A stretch of 64,000 bases of DNA from Agroathelia rolfsii (lineage: Eukaryota; Basidiomycota; Agaricomycetes; Amylocorticiales; Amylocorticiaceae): positions 2,852,001-2,916,000 of the forward strand of contig JABRWF010000008.1 in the NCBI GenBank assembly GCA_018343915.1, given 5' to 3'. The notes beneath the pieces are model-generated. The model was not told the origin of the DNA. It made no database searches and saw nothing but the letters and a program-made list of their open reading frames with translations. Of this stretch, positions 31,540-43,266 are shown in pieces (positions within the stretch are counted from its first letter, which is position 1; every line of letters starts with the position of its first letter). The position numbers and the translations under genes were made by a program.

Positions 31540-34500
31540 ATGTCTTCTCCTTGTATTTGCCTTAACGCTACATCATTTTCCTTACCTAATGCTCTCTCAT
31601 TAACACTTTATGCTCCTGAAATACCCATGATCATTCCAATGCTTCTGGACTCAGGCTCCACGTACTGCTTCATTGATTTGGCATTCATATCCCGTCACAA
31701 CCTCCCATGTACTCCCTCAGAACCCATTACACTTCAACTCTTTGATGGGTCAAGTAATCATGTCATTACCCAATCTGTTGATTTAGATGTCTGTTTTCCC
31801 TCCAGTGACTGCATGTCGGTACTGTTCTTTGTCACACCTCTCAATTCTTCCTGTTCTGCTGTTTTGGGCCACAACTAGCTCGTCCATTACAATCCGTTGA
31901 TTGATTGGTCGAGCAGCAGTATTACCTTTCGAGATAGCCGGCAGAAAGGTCGAAGGAATATGTCTGTAGATAGCAAGTCCTGCAACGATTCTGCCGCCCA
32001 CTAAGCCACAGTGTCTAATCAGGCATCCAGCGAGATGGCACCCACACCTGTTCCCTTTGGAAGCACTTCCATGCAACCCAAGATGTCGTTAATTGGCTGC
32101 TCAGCATTCCTCCGGGCATGCAGAGCAAGTGGTACCGTGTACCAATTGTCCGCTGAATCAATAGACCTCATGGGATGTTCGTTGTCTCAAGAGCCCGCCG
32201 ACCTTTCCAACATTCCCCCTGAGCACCACAAATTTGCCGACATTTTTAGTGAGTCGAAGTCTGAGCTCCTCGCCCCCCACAGGTCCTACGACCTGAAAAT
32301 TGATCTTGTAGATGGCGCTGCTCTACCACACGGTCCGATATACTCACTGTCCGCTCTTGAGCTCAAAGCTGTCAAGAGCACACCTGTCTCTTGTCACTAA
32401 AACTCAACTAGTGTCTACATCAACCCCTGTAAGGTGCGGGGTAGCCAAGTATCGGCTGTTTTACAACTCCTAAGACCTAGGATACGCGGGTGTACACTTC
32501 TTTGCCTGGTCTCCGCTATCATGAAACTTCTAGCTTTTCAATCACCAGGTGTTACTCCAAGCTTACTAAGCTTTTACACGAGGTCTATTGTCAAGGCAGG
32601 AAATATCTTGTATATGTGGATATGGGTGCAATGTATCTTAACCGCAACAAGCGCAGGGCAATGCCTTTGCTTGTTTGAGTGCACTGAGCACTATGTTATG
32701 TTTACAGCAATGCAAGTGGTCAGCCAAAGGCCTGGACCTGTCTTATGCACGCTAACGAAAGAGGGGCACTAAGCAACCTCTTTAACTACTATAGCACGGA
32801 GCACACAGCAACCCTCTGGCACAGAGCCTAAGGGATTTGGAAGGGGACAGGGAGAGGGAGAGTAAGACAGGTAGTCATGCCTTAAGAGGGGAATGACTCT
32901 GAAGACAAAGTTTTCATTGTGTTAGCGTTTATCTAATACAAAGTACTACTGTGCTTACCTGAAGACAAAGAGAACGAATCTGAGGTCTTCAGGTAGAGGC
33001 ACTACAGGGTTATATACTAATTCTACCTGGTCTGTGTACAGTTACATGGTCTGTGCGCAGTAATGCTAAGTATGGCGTGATATTGCGCCATTATTTGCTA
33101 TAGTGAGTTTAAAGTGGTGTCATGGTCCAGACCCATGCTCTAGACTCTGCTTACATAATGTGTCACATGACTAGTGGTCACATGATGGCCAGTTACATGG
33201 TCGACTGGTCACATGACTTGCTTAGTCATCAGAGTGTACGCTTATGTAATATACAATATATATACCAAAAAATAGAGAAAAATCAGGAAAAATTTGGAAA
33301 AATAATGAAAAATTCAAAATAAAATTATAGTACAATGAGCGACTTGTAACAAAAGCCCTCCAAGAATTCATTGATGAGAACCTCTGCACTGGATTCATTC
33401 GCTCTGCTACTTCAGCACATGGAGCCCCGGTGCTCTTTGTCAAGAAGAAGGATGGTTCCCTTTGTCTTTGTGTCAACTTCAGAGGCCTGAACAAAATCAC
33501 CAAGAAGGATCAATACCCACTCCCACTCATTGCCGACCTCCTCAATGCCCCAAGGAAGGCAAGAATTTACACTAAGATCAACCTTAGGCATGCTTACCAT
33601 CTGGTTCACATAGCTAAAGGAGACAAGTAGAAAACAGTGTTCCGTACTCGTTATGGTTTGTTTGAGTAGTGTGTCATGCCCTTTGGCCTCACGAATGTGC
33701 CGGCAGCCTTCCAGCGCTTCATGAATGACATTTTTTCGGATCTCCTTGATATTTGCGTCATATGCTATCTGAACAACATTTTGATCTACTCGGACTCCCC
33801 AGCAATGCATTCTGCTCACGTTCGGGAAGTTCTTCGTAGATTGCACAAGCATGGTCTTTATGTGCGCGCAGATAAATGTTCTTTTAGTATTGACACAGTT
33901 GAGTATCTAGGCTACATCCTCTCACTGGACGGGCTAACAATGGATGCAGCCAAGGTCAAGGACATCGCCGATTGGCCCGAGCCCAGGAAGGTCAAGGACA
34001 TACAGTCTTTCCTTGGGTTCGCGAATTTTTATCGTCAGTTTATACTCAACTACGCCAATATCATTGTTCCCCTGACATGCCTTACTTATAAGGGTATAAC
34101 TTGGAATTTTGATCAGAAGTGTAAAGATTTGTTCAATGCACTGAAAGCGGCATTTACATCGGTACCCATCCTTACTCATTGGGTGCCTGACAAGCAACTG
34201 ACGATAGAGACCGATACCTCTGACTACACAATCGCAGGTATCTTGTCACTCACCAGAGACGATGGCGAAATTTGCCCTGTTGCTTTCCACTCTTGCATGC
34301 TTGGCCCCGCCGAGCTCAACTACGATACCCATGACAAGGAGTTATTAGCCATCTACGAGGCTTTTTGCGCTTGGCAGCACTACTTGGAGGGCGCCGCCTT
34401 GCCCGTGGATATGGTGACAGACCATAAAAATCTCACGTATTTTTCCACCATGAAACTGCTGACGCGCTGGCAGGCCTGATGGTCGGAATATTTGTCCCAA

Positions 34501-36174
34501 TTCAACATAGTTATTTGCTTTAGGCCTGGGCGCCTCGGCGCTAAGCCTGATGCGCTAACTAGATGATGGGACGTCTACCCTAAAGAGGGGGATAAGGGCT
34601 ACGCCCTTTCCAATCCGCACAATTTAAGACCGGTCTTCATGCAAGAGCAGTTGTCTGCGTCTATTCGGGCGACTTCTCTCATGCTACTCTTGCTACGCGC
34701 AGCGGAACTCTTTGACTTTCACGAGTTGCTGAGTGACATCAAAGCCATGCAAGCTGAAGACCCGGCGTTTATACCTTTGCTCGAAGATCGCCGCAATCCC
34801 TGGTGGACTTTGGACCAGGGTATACTGAAACTAGATGAATGCATATATGTTCCTGATGCTCGGAATCTCCAGCTGTGCATTCTCCAGCTCAAACATGATC
34901 ACATCACCGCAGGGCATCTTGGTCAAGCAAAGACGCTCGCCGCCGTCCATAGTGAGTTCGTCTGGCCCAACCTGCGTGTCTTTGTAGAAGAATATGTTTG
35001 TTCGTGTGTAACCTGCAGGAGAGGCAAATCCGTTTGCCATAGGCCTTATGGTCTGCTCCAGCAGCTGCCGATTCCTGAGCGCCCATAGAATTCCATTTCA
35101 ATGGATTTCATCGAACATCTCCCCCCTTCCTTAGGATTTACCTCTGTTCTCGTTGTTGTCAATTGTCTGACCAAGCAGGCAGTGTTCATCCCCACACATG
35201 ACGAGATTACGTCAAAAGGTTTAGCTCAACTGTTCGTGATGCACATCTTTTCAAAGCACGGTGTTCCTTCATACATCACATTGGACAGAGGCCTGGAGTT
35301 TGTCTCCTATTTCTTCAGGTCTCTGAGTGCATTACTGAACATGCAACTTCACCATACATCCAGGTACCATCCCGAAGGCAATGGCCAAACCGAGCGGGTT
35401 AACCAAACCCTCGAGCAATACCTCTGGATGTACTGCAGTTACCAGCAGGACAACTGGGCGGACCTGCTCCCGCTTGCCGAGTTCACTTATAACAATGCGC
35501 TGCACGACTTGACAGGTGTGTCGCCGTTCTTTGCGAACAAAGGCTACCATCCCAACATCATCGCCGTCAACCCCAAAAAGGATGTGACTTCTGCTCGCGC
35601 TCTTGAGTATACTATTAATCTGGATGATTTACATAAGTTCCTGCGTGAGGAACTGGGTCGGGCTCAGCAATGTTACCAAGGTCCTACAGACAAGCGTCGC
35701 CAAGTCCCTCTTCTCTTCAAAATCGGTGACAAGGCTTTTGTCAAGGCTACCTTCTTCCAAACCACTCGCCCATCCAAGAAGCTCTTGGACAAGTTCCTTG
35801 AACCCTTTGAGATTATCAACCAGGCTGGACCGCTCTCATTCACTCTGAAACTTCCAAGTGACATGTGCGCCGTGCATCCCGTTTTCCACGTATCACAGCT
35901 TGAACCTGCTCACAAGAACACAATTCCTAATCGTATTGAACCACCACCAGTCCCGATAGAAATTGAGGGTGAACTAGAATACAAAATCACTGCAATACTG
36001 GACTCAAAGATCAATAATTGATATCGCTGCAAGCTACTCTACAAAGTACGCTGGGCAGGCTACGAGGGCATATCTGAAGAAGAAGAGTGGTTACCTGCGA
36101 CTGAGCTTGACAATGCTCAGGAACTTCTGGCAGACTTCTACGCCGTATATCCTGACAAGCCTGGTCCTCTCTAG
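31540..36174 (+). pseudogene. GypE Pol (PR-RT-RNaseH-IN-chromodomain), decayed
   Basis: Frame 1 from ATG 31540. Protease has LLDSGSTYCFID near 31650. A solo GypA LTR splits it at 32370-33351. RT spans about 33358-34000; its catalytic motif reads Y-L-N-N at 33766-33777 instead of Y-L-D-D, two G to A changes that would kill polymerase activity. RNase H follows (near 34210-34480), then the integrase zinc finger (H...H, CVTCRRGK), the core with NGQTERVNQTLEQYL near 35390, and a chromodomain region (YKVRWAGYEGISEEEEWLP near 36040-36100). Stops at 31876, 32002, 33628, 33667, 34477, 35086, 36019 and others fit altered Trp or Arg codons. It ends at TAG 36172. Confidence 0.9.
32370..33351 (-). repeat. 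Solo GypA-family LTR in GypE
   Basis: 982-bp reverse-strand LTR with duplication AAAGC (32365-32369, 33352-33356). Removing LTR plus one duplication (987 bp) restores the GypE pol frame. The ORF at 32434-32772 is an LTR frame. Confidence 0.95.
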
Positions 36175-36436
36175 GATTATTGCCAATTAACCCGAACAAT
36201 TACTGTACATTTCCTTTTCTCTCTTTCTCTTAGGTATTTGTATTCTTTGGCTTGTTTTTTCCTGTTTTCCCTTTCATTACGATACCTTGTAGTTTCTGTT
36301 TGCCATTTTTGCTTATGTTGTGTTTTTCTTATTCATTTTCTTCTATGTTCTACTTCTTTCATCTTCCTTTTCACTCTATAGGACGTCGACAATGGATGCA
36401 TTAGTGGCCGTTGGCCATGGTGACTACAAAGAATTA
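36175..36436. other. GypE pol/antisense-gene convergent spacer
   Basis: About 260 bp, pyrimidine-rich on the given strand, between the pol stop and the stop of the antisense gene. No gene seen; presumably both 3' untranslated regions. Confidence 0.5.
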
Positions 36437-36737
36437 TTAGGAGGGCGAGGACGCACCGGAGCCCTTGGTGACCTCCTCCTCCTCACCCCTCTCTTCCCCA
36501 TCCTCGTCCGCTACCTCCTCCATCACCTTGTCATTGACCCTTGCGACCACCGCTTCAGCGTCTTCCTCTCTCGGGGCTCCAGAAGGACCAGCAACCGGAT
36601 TCGCGGCCATCTTGTCCAGTATGGGTGGCTCGACGGCTATGACATGCTGCACGCCGGAGCCCTCATTCACCGCTCAACCTGTTATTCCACCTGCGATGAC
36701 CTCGAGGACCTCGATGATCCTGTTCATGGCTCCTAGG

Positions 36738-37145
36738 TGTTATGAGTTCACTAACCTTAGCCCAATTTTTCTTTTATTTTTTCTTTATTTTATCCCTTCT
36801 TTTTATTGATAGTTAAGTAGTATTACTTAGGTTAGAGTTTAGGTCATGTGATTTGCACATCACATGACTATTACTATATCAACCTCATTATGTATACCTG
36901 TAGACTTTAGACTGTTGTCTTTGTCTATAGGTGAGTAACCTATATATTTCTACTTTACTTCAATTTAACTTTGTCTACAGTTCCCTTTTCAGCACCACTA
37001 AGAAGTGTGAAGCTAACCTAGAGAGGTAGCTAGCCCAGAGAGGTAGCTAGCCTAGAGAGGTAGCTAGGCCAGGTGGACAAGGAGTCCAGCCTTGAGGCCA
37101 TCTTAGTGAGAGCATGAGTGGTGTTGGGAGGGGGACCTCCTAACA
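36738..37145 (+). repeat. Solo S5 LTR in GypE
   Basis: 408-bp LTR, TGTTATGAG...CCTAACA, duplication CTAGG (36733-36737, 37146-37150). It contains a palindromic TCATGTGAT...ATCACATGA region, a TATATC box, a hairpin (CCTGTAGAC/GTCTATAGG) and a candidate 50-nt intron at 36931-36980 bounded by TTTGTCT(A)(T/C)AG repeats. Same family as 62025-62432. A triplicated AGAGAGGTAGCTAG unit lies near 37020-37070. Confidence 0.93.
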
Positions 37146-37230
37146 CTAGGAGTCCCACGACAAGGGGGTCGTTTGCCCTTAGCCCATTCCCAAGTCCGAC
37201 GAGCTCGATCCCATTGCACTTCAAGTGGCT

Positions 37231-38076
37231 TGTCAAGGGTCTACTCCTTGACTTCACTGCCTTGGGTGTAGAGGGCCTACTAATAATGTTATCAAACAAT
37301 AAACTCTCTTAACACCAAATCTAAGTACCTAAAGGAATAAGTTTTCCCACAGATATGCAAATCCCTTATCTATTGAGGTGCACCGGGTACTCTGCTTATT
37401 CTCTTACAATGCTCTTAGAATGTTTCACACGCTTATGCACACAAGAGGGGATTTGCACCACCTCCAAGTAGGATAGAGAGAGAGATGAAAGAGAAGGGGG
37501 GGGGGCTAGGACGTAGGGCCTAGGCCTAAGGAATATAACCCTGAAGGCAAAGTGTTATTAGTAATCTATGGAATACAAACTCTTTACTTGCCTGAAGGCG
37601 AAGAGGTCGAAGCTGAGCTCTTCAGGACAAGTTACATATACTATTTATACTACTAGTAAATGGTCCATGCGCAGCTTTGATGGTCTGTATGCAGAGGGAG
37701 TTAGAAGTATTTTTGTGGCAATGCAGGGGAAGATCTTTTAGCCTAACTCCACCGGGCATCCATGTGGAGATCCGTTTCTGGATCAGTACCAGTAACCATT
37801 AGGAATTGATCAGGGAAGGAAGGCTGTGTTCCTAGGCTGTGCGCAATGATGAAAGTGAAAGTGCGTACAGCCCCGAGATTACTCCTGTGACATGTGGCTT
37901 GGAACACGTGAGGGCCAATCACATGACCACTGCACTGCCCACAGTCCACGCCCTAAAGGGTAATTTTATAAGGAAAGAGAAAGAAAAGTAAAGAAAATTT
38001 GATAACTAATTAAATAATTGTCCAAATATTACAAGAAAATAACCAAAAAATTGGCAAAAATTTCCTTCTCATAACA
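37231..38076 (-). repeat. GypF 3' LTR
   Basis: 846-bp LTR (complement TGTTATGAGAAGG...CCTTGACA). The adjacent complement of TTACCCCCTTCC is the polypurine tract (38077-38088). Confidence 0.95.
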
Positions 38077-40593
38077 TTACCCCCTTCCTAAGGGGATTTC
38101 CTCTGGAACATCCCAAGTTCCCATGTTCCTCCAATCCTTTCCATGGTTTCCATGAAGTTTTCTATTGGTTGAAATGGAAGATCTGCAAAGACTGCAGCCA
38201 AAAGGCGTTTAGGTACTTTAGGGTTCTTTTTGTGGAATTCTTTGATCAGTTTCGGGGCGTTTGTGATGTTGGTTTCTTTTTCCCATGAATCTTCTCCTGG
38301 GTATCCCTTCCATTCAACCAAATATTCTAACTTCTTTGTCCTCGGGCTTAGGCGGTTGTCTTTGATTCGCAGGACCTCGTGTTCTTCTTCTCCTTTGACT
38401 TCGATAACTTCCGGAATAGGTGCAAGAGGTCTGGACTCAACCTGAATGTGTGGTTTGATTAGTGACACATGGAAAATATTGTGTATTGTCCATCTTTTTG
38501 GGATTGCGAGCCGTACTGCCTGGTTTCCGATGAGTTCCATGATTTTGTATGGTCTAATCCACTTTGCTCCAAGCTTCTTTGAGGGTTGTGCCAGCTTGAT
38601 GTTTTCAGTACTTAGCCAGACCTTGTTTCCCACCATATACTTTGGAATTTCTACTGCATGTTTATCGAAGAAATATTTTATTCGACTTGCTGCATGATCT
38701 AAAGCTGCTTTGGTGTCTTCCTGAAGTTCTTTGACCTTTTCCGTCCATAGTTGTGCCCCTTCCGTACTTGGGATTCTTGCCGTTGTAAGATTCATTCGGG
38801 GAGAGAAGCCGTAGTTCATTTCGAATGGGGAGGAGCCTGTTGATGCTTGCTGTCAGTTATTGAGGGCAAACTCGGCCAGGGGGAGAAGTCCTGCCCAGTT
38901 GTCTTACCAATAAGAGACATAGTTCCGCAGATAAACTTCTACTTCCTAGTTAAGGCATTCAGTTTGTCCGTCTGATTGCGGGTAATAAGCGGTTGAGAGA
39001 GATGTTTTGATTTCTAATTGCTTGTGAATCTCCCGCATAACCTTTCCGGCAAACTGGGGGCCTTGGTCAGAAGTCCATTGTTGGGGAAGTCCGTGTAACC
39101 AAAAAACATGCGTAAGGTATAGGTCCACCATTTCGGATACCATGATTGCTTCTACGCAAGGAATGAGGTGATATATCTTAGTCAGCCTATCTACTACTAC
39201 CAAAATTGAATTGTATCCCTGGGATTCAGGGAGCTTTATGATCATATCCGAGGTGACATGTTCCCAGGGCCGTTCTGGGGTTGGTAGAGGTGCTAGGGGT
39301 CCTACTGGCATTTACCTAGCCGTTTTGGATGCTAAGCAATTAGGGCATGATGCTACATAGTTGTTAACTGCCTTAGTGAGTCCAGGCCACAAGTAATTCC
39401 TTAAGACAAGTTCTAAGGTTTTGTAGCGGCCGGGGTGTCCTGCAACGGGTACATCATGGTGTAAGTGGATGATGTCGTTTCGTAGGAGAGTATCACGTGG
39501 GACGTAGACCTTTCCAAGATGTAAGATTAAGCCATTCTCTTCATTCCACTCTTCTAGTCCCTTCTGCAGTTTAACTGGGCCTAGTTCCTTGATTTTTCCC
39601 AGAGCGTTAGCAATTTCAGCATCCTTGGCTTTGGCTCGAATTTGGTCTAGAATACCCTTCTCTCCCTGAATCTCAACGTGCCCTCTTCTTGTGGCATTGA
39701 TTCAGAACAACTTAGGGTCTAGTACTATTTGGTCTAAGTTGTCTTCTTTGTCTGATCATTGAAAGTCCGGTCGTCTGGAGAGGGGGTCAGCACATCCATT
39801 TTCTGATCCTCGGAGGTAGGAGATAGTGAACCAGAATTCGGAAAGGAAAAGGGACCATCTTGCTTAGCGTCATGTAAGATTTCTTGCAGTTTTCCAATAT
39901 TCCAAATTCTTGTGGTCTGTACAAATTTCGAAGGGATGTGGAAGTCCGATAAGGTAGTGGTGCCATGCATCAAGAGCCCTGATGATTCCCAACATTTCTT
40001 TGTCCCAGATGTCATAATTTCGCTCTGCATCATTCATGGCTTGGGAAAGGAATGCAATTGGTCTCCATGAATTGTCTTCTTGTTTTTGGAGGAGTACTGC
40101 CCCAGTAGCAAAGTTGGAGGCGTCAGTCTCTAAACGTGTTTTGGTGGTTTGGTTGTATGCTCCTAATACTGGAGCCAAAGTAAAAGCCTTCTTTAGACCG
40201 TCGAAAGCTTCTTGTTCTTCTAGTCCCCATTTCTATTCAGTTTTCCCTGTTAGCCAATCTAAGGGTTTACAGATTTGGGCAAAGTTTTTGATGAACCGTC
40301 AGTAGTAATTGGCAAGTCCGTGGAAGTGCCGAACATCAGAGACTTTCTGGGGTAATGGCCATTCGAGGACTGCCTTGACCTTTTCCGGGGTTATACGGAT
40401 TGAACCAAATGAAACCAGGGCACCTAGGATGTCTACTTCAGGCACGTCATACTCAAACTTTTCGAGGTTTGCAAAGAGGTCATTGTCCTTAAGAACCCTT
40501 AATACTTCTAGGACTCGTTTACGTAGCTCTCCTTCTGTTTGCGCGCCAATGATAATATCATCTATGTAGTGAACCAGCCATCCTAGTTAGTTG

Positions 40594-40765
40594 TGTTGTG
40601 TTTTGGTTGCATTATCACAGTCAATTAGTTATACTTACATAATTTAGTCATACTCATGTATTTGTTACTACCATCACACCTAATGTGACTCTCTGTCTTT
40701 GCCACCACCCATCATCAGTGTCTGTGTCTGTGTCTGTGCCTCTTTCCCCATCTACTGCTTCAATA
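40594..40765 (+). repeat. Cop2 5' LTR
   Basis: 172 bp, matching 42063-42234 with a few C/T differences. Confidence 0.93.
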
Positions 40766-40782
40766 GGTTATGAGCCCTGAGC
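40766..40782 (+). other. Cop2 primer-binding site (half-tRNA-iMet)
   Basis: GGTTATGAGCCCTGAGC directly after the LTR; identical over 16 nt to the Cop1 site at 366-381. Confidence 0.75.
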
Positions 40783-40903
40783 TCCTCTAAACTTCACTAT
40801 ACCTCTTAACTCTGCTTTTGTTTTTGCCTCTCTTCAATAGCCCTAATCAGCACTATTCATCTCCTCCCTATTCATCACCACCATCATATTTACTCTCTTC
40901 ACA

Positions 40904-41883
40904 ATGGTTCACCTTGATACTCGTGCCCTTGATGGTGTTACTCTCATTACCCCTGATACATGGCGCCGCTCTGAGATTGATCTCAAAATGGCCTTCCTTG
41001 CCATTGGCCTTCCTGGCATCATTAATGGTGCTAAACCCACTGAACCATCTACACTTGCAGATTAGAACCAGCTTAATAGTAGGGTTATGGGCCTCTTATA
41101 CCAGAGGGTGGATGACCAGTTCAAATACCTCATTGAAAACTCCACCACTGCTGAGGAAGCATACACAGCCCTTAAAGCTGAGTTTGTTAAACCTTCCATA
41201 TGTGCATATATCCAAGCCCGCCAGGCCCTTTACACCATTGTCCACGACCCCTCTCGCCCTATCTCTGCCTTTATCTCTTCCATTGAGGATGCTGTTAAAG
41301 CTCTCACAGCCCTTGGTGTCACTATCACTGAGGATGAGCAGAAAGATGTCCTGCTATTCCGTCTTCATGAATCCTACACTGTTGTTCACACCACCATCTA
41401 TTCCCAACCTACTGAACCTAGCCTATCCATAATCAAGGCTATATTAAAAGGAGCAGACAATAACACAATGTCTTCTGATGATCTTTGGGTTAAACCAGAG
41501 CCTATCAGTACTGCCTTACGTACACAGACAATCCGTGGCTGTGCCCCTTCCCATTCAAAGGATTCTGGATCTCCTTCATCCTCATCCTCTCGTGGTAGCC
41601 GACGGGATAAAAAAGGATATGATTGGTGTGACACTACTTGAGAAGGTGTTTGTCATTGTTGTGGACATTATGGATATATTGCAGCTCGTTGTATGTATTC
41701 TATGCCTCAATAGGTTAAGGATTGGATTATGGCCTCTGCTTCCCCTACTCATAAAGAAGCCTATGATCAGATTGCTAGATTTGTATCTATCTTACCTCCC
41801 TTACTAGATCAGCATATAGAGACTGCTAGTACAGCCCATCCTATCTTCAGTACAGAAGCTAATGGACCTTCTCTACTTATTTA
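40904..41883 (+). pseudogene. Cop2 Gag
   Basis: Copia-type Gag, frame 2, from ATG 40904 (MVHLDTRALDG). A gag-polypeptide region spans about 41080-41460 (MGLLYQRVDDQFKYLIE, then ARQALYTIVHDPSRPISAF). A Ser-rich linker follows, then a zinc knuckle near 41653-41694 reading C-X2-C-X4-Y-X4-C, with the expected His replaced by Tyr. Stops at 41063 (TAG), 41639 (TGA), 41711 (TAG) and 41882 (TAG) all sit where Trp is plausible (TGG to TAG/TGA), so decay is strikingly one-sided. No other domain follows before the purine tract. Confidence 0.85.
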
Positions 41884-42062
41884 GAGAAATAGAGGATTAG
41901 GTGGGAGTTTTAGAGATAGTTTTGGTTGGGTGGGAGTTTTTCATTTGCTGCTTTTCTTGGGTTTCCTTTTCCTTTTCTTTTCTTTTCTTATATCCTACTA
42001 TATTTACTAAGTCACTTTTCTATCTTTTCTTTCTTTCTTTCTGTGACTCTGCAAGGTGGGAG

Positions 42063-42234
42063 TGTTGTGTTTTGGTTGCATCGTCACAGTCAATTAGTTA
42101 CACTTACATAATTTAGTCACACTCATGTATTTGTTACTACCATCACACCTAATGTGACTCTCTGTCTTTGCCACCACCCATCATCAGTGTCTGTGTCTAT
42201 GTCTGTACCTCTTTCCCCATCTACTGCTTCAATA
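42063..42234 (+). repeat. Cop2 3' LTR
   Basis: 172-bp partner of 40594-40765. Confidence 0.93.
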
Positions 42235-43266
42235 GGTTGAACTTGTAGAACAGGTCGTCCATCATTGTCTGCATAGTGGCAGGTGCATTACAGAGACCAA
42301 ACGTCATTACAGTGGGCTCAAACAGTCCTTTGTTGGTAATAAAGGTAGCTTTGTGCTCGTCACCTTCTTGGATCCGGATGTTGTTAAAGCCCCATTGTAA
42401 ATCGATTTTACAGAAGGTCTGGAACTTAGTTATTTTGTCCTGAAGTTTGGAGATAAGAGGGAGGGGGTATGCATTCTCAATTGTTTCTGCATTGAGCTTG
42501 TGGTAATCTTGAACTGGACGGAGCAAACCGTTTTTCTTTGGAACAAAGAACATCGGGGTGGTAATTGGACTCTTAGACTTTCTAATGTACCCTTTTTTGA
42601 GGTTCTCTTTGAGATAATCAACAAGCGCTTCTTCTTCTTTGATAGATAGCGGGTATGCTTTACTTCTCCGGAGTTGGGCTCCATCTTTAAGCTCGATTTT
42701 GTGGTCCCAGTGTTTTCTGAGTGGTAATCTTTGAGAGGCTTCTTTTGAGAAGACCGATGTATACTCAGATGCCCATTCTGGCAAGAGACTGGAGGAGATA
42801 GCTAGGCGGTCTGGGTCCGCTACCTTGCCTGCTGACCAGTCTATCACCGGGTTTTCCAACTAGAGCCAGTCAATTCCTAGGATCATGTTTTCGGGCCCTA
42901 TATCTATGACTAAGAAGGGAAGCTTCTTTTGAATTCCGCCGATACTTGTTTTGAGCACGGCAATCTCTTTAATACTTCCTTGGGCATTGAGGGAATTGTC
43001 TATATTATATACAGGAATTGTTCGAGGTAATTTTTTTGTATGTATTTTGTTTTCTTTAATAAATCGGGAGTAAATAAACGAAGAGGAGGCTCCTGAGTCA
43101 ATCATTGCTACAGTTACAAGAGAGGAAAATTGTCCATGGAACATAATGGGAATATGGAGGTGCTATCCATGCACACCAGAAATTGAAACAGAGTTTAAGG
43201 AAAGAAATGAGGAGAAACAATTTGCGAGATAGGGGTCGGCCGAAATAGCCCTTTCCATTGACCCTT

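Larger units (their letters stand above)
40594..42234 (+). mobile_element. Cop2, gag-only non-autonomous copia element
   Basis: 1641-bp element with two 172-bp LTRs (TGTTGTGTTTTGG...CTTCAATA), target duplication AGTTG/GGTTG (40589-40593, 42235-42239; one G to A change), a half-tRNA-iMet primer site and a purine tract (AAGGTGGGAG, 42053-42062). The interior encodes only a Gag; protease, integrase, RT and RNase H are absent. Transposition would need enzymes in trans, for example from a Cop1-like element sharing the same primer site. Confidence 0.9.

Noticed and set aside
36320..36809. Forward ORFs of 114-138 codons
   Set aside because: Complementary-strand shadows of the GypE antisense gene and S5 LTR; the reverse strand has the cysteine cluster, splice sites and better codon sense.
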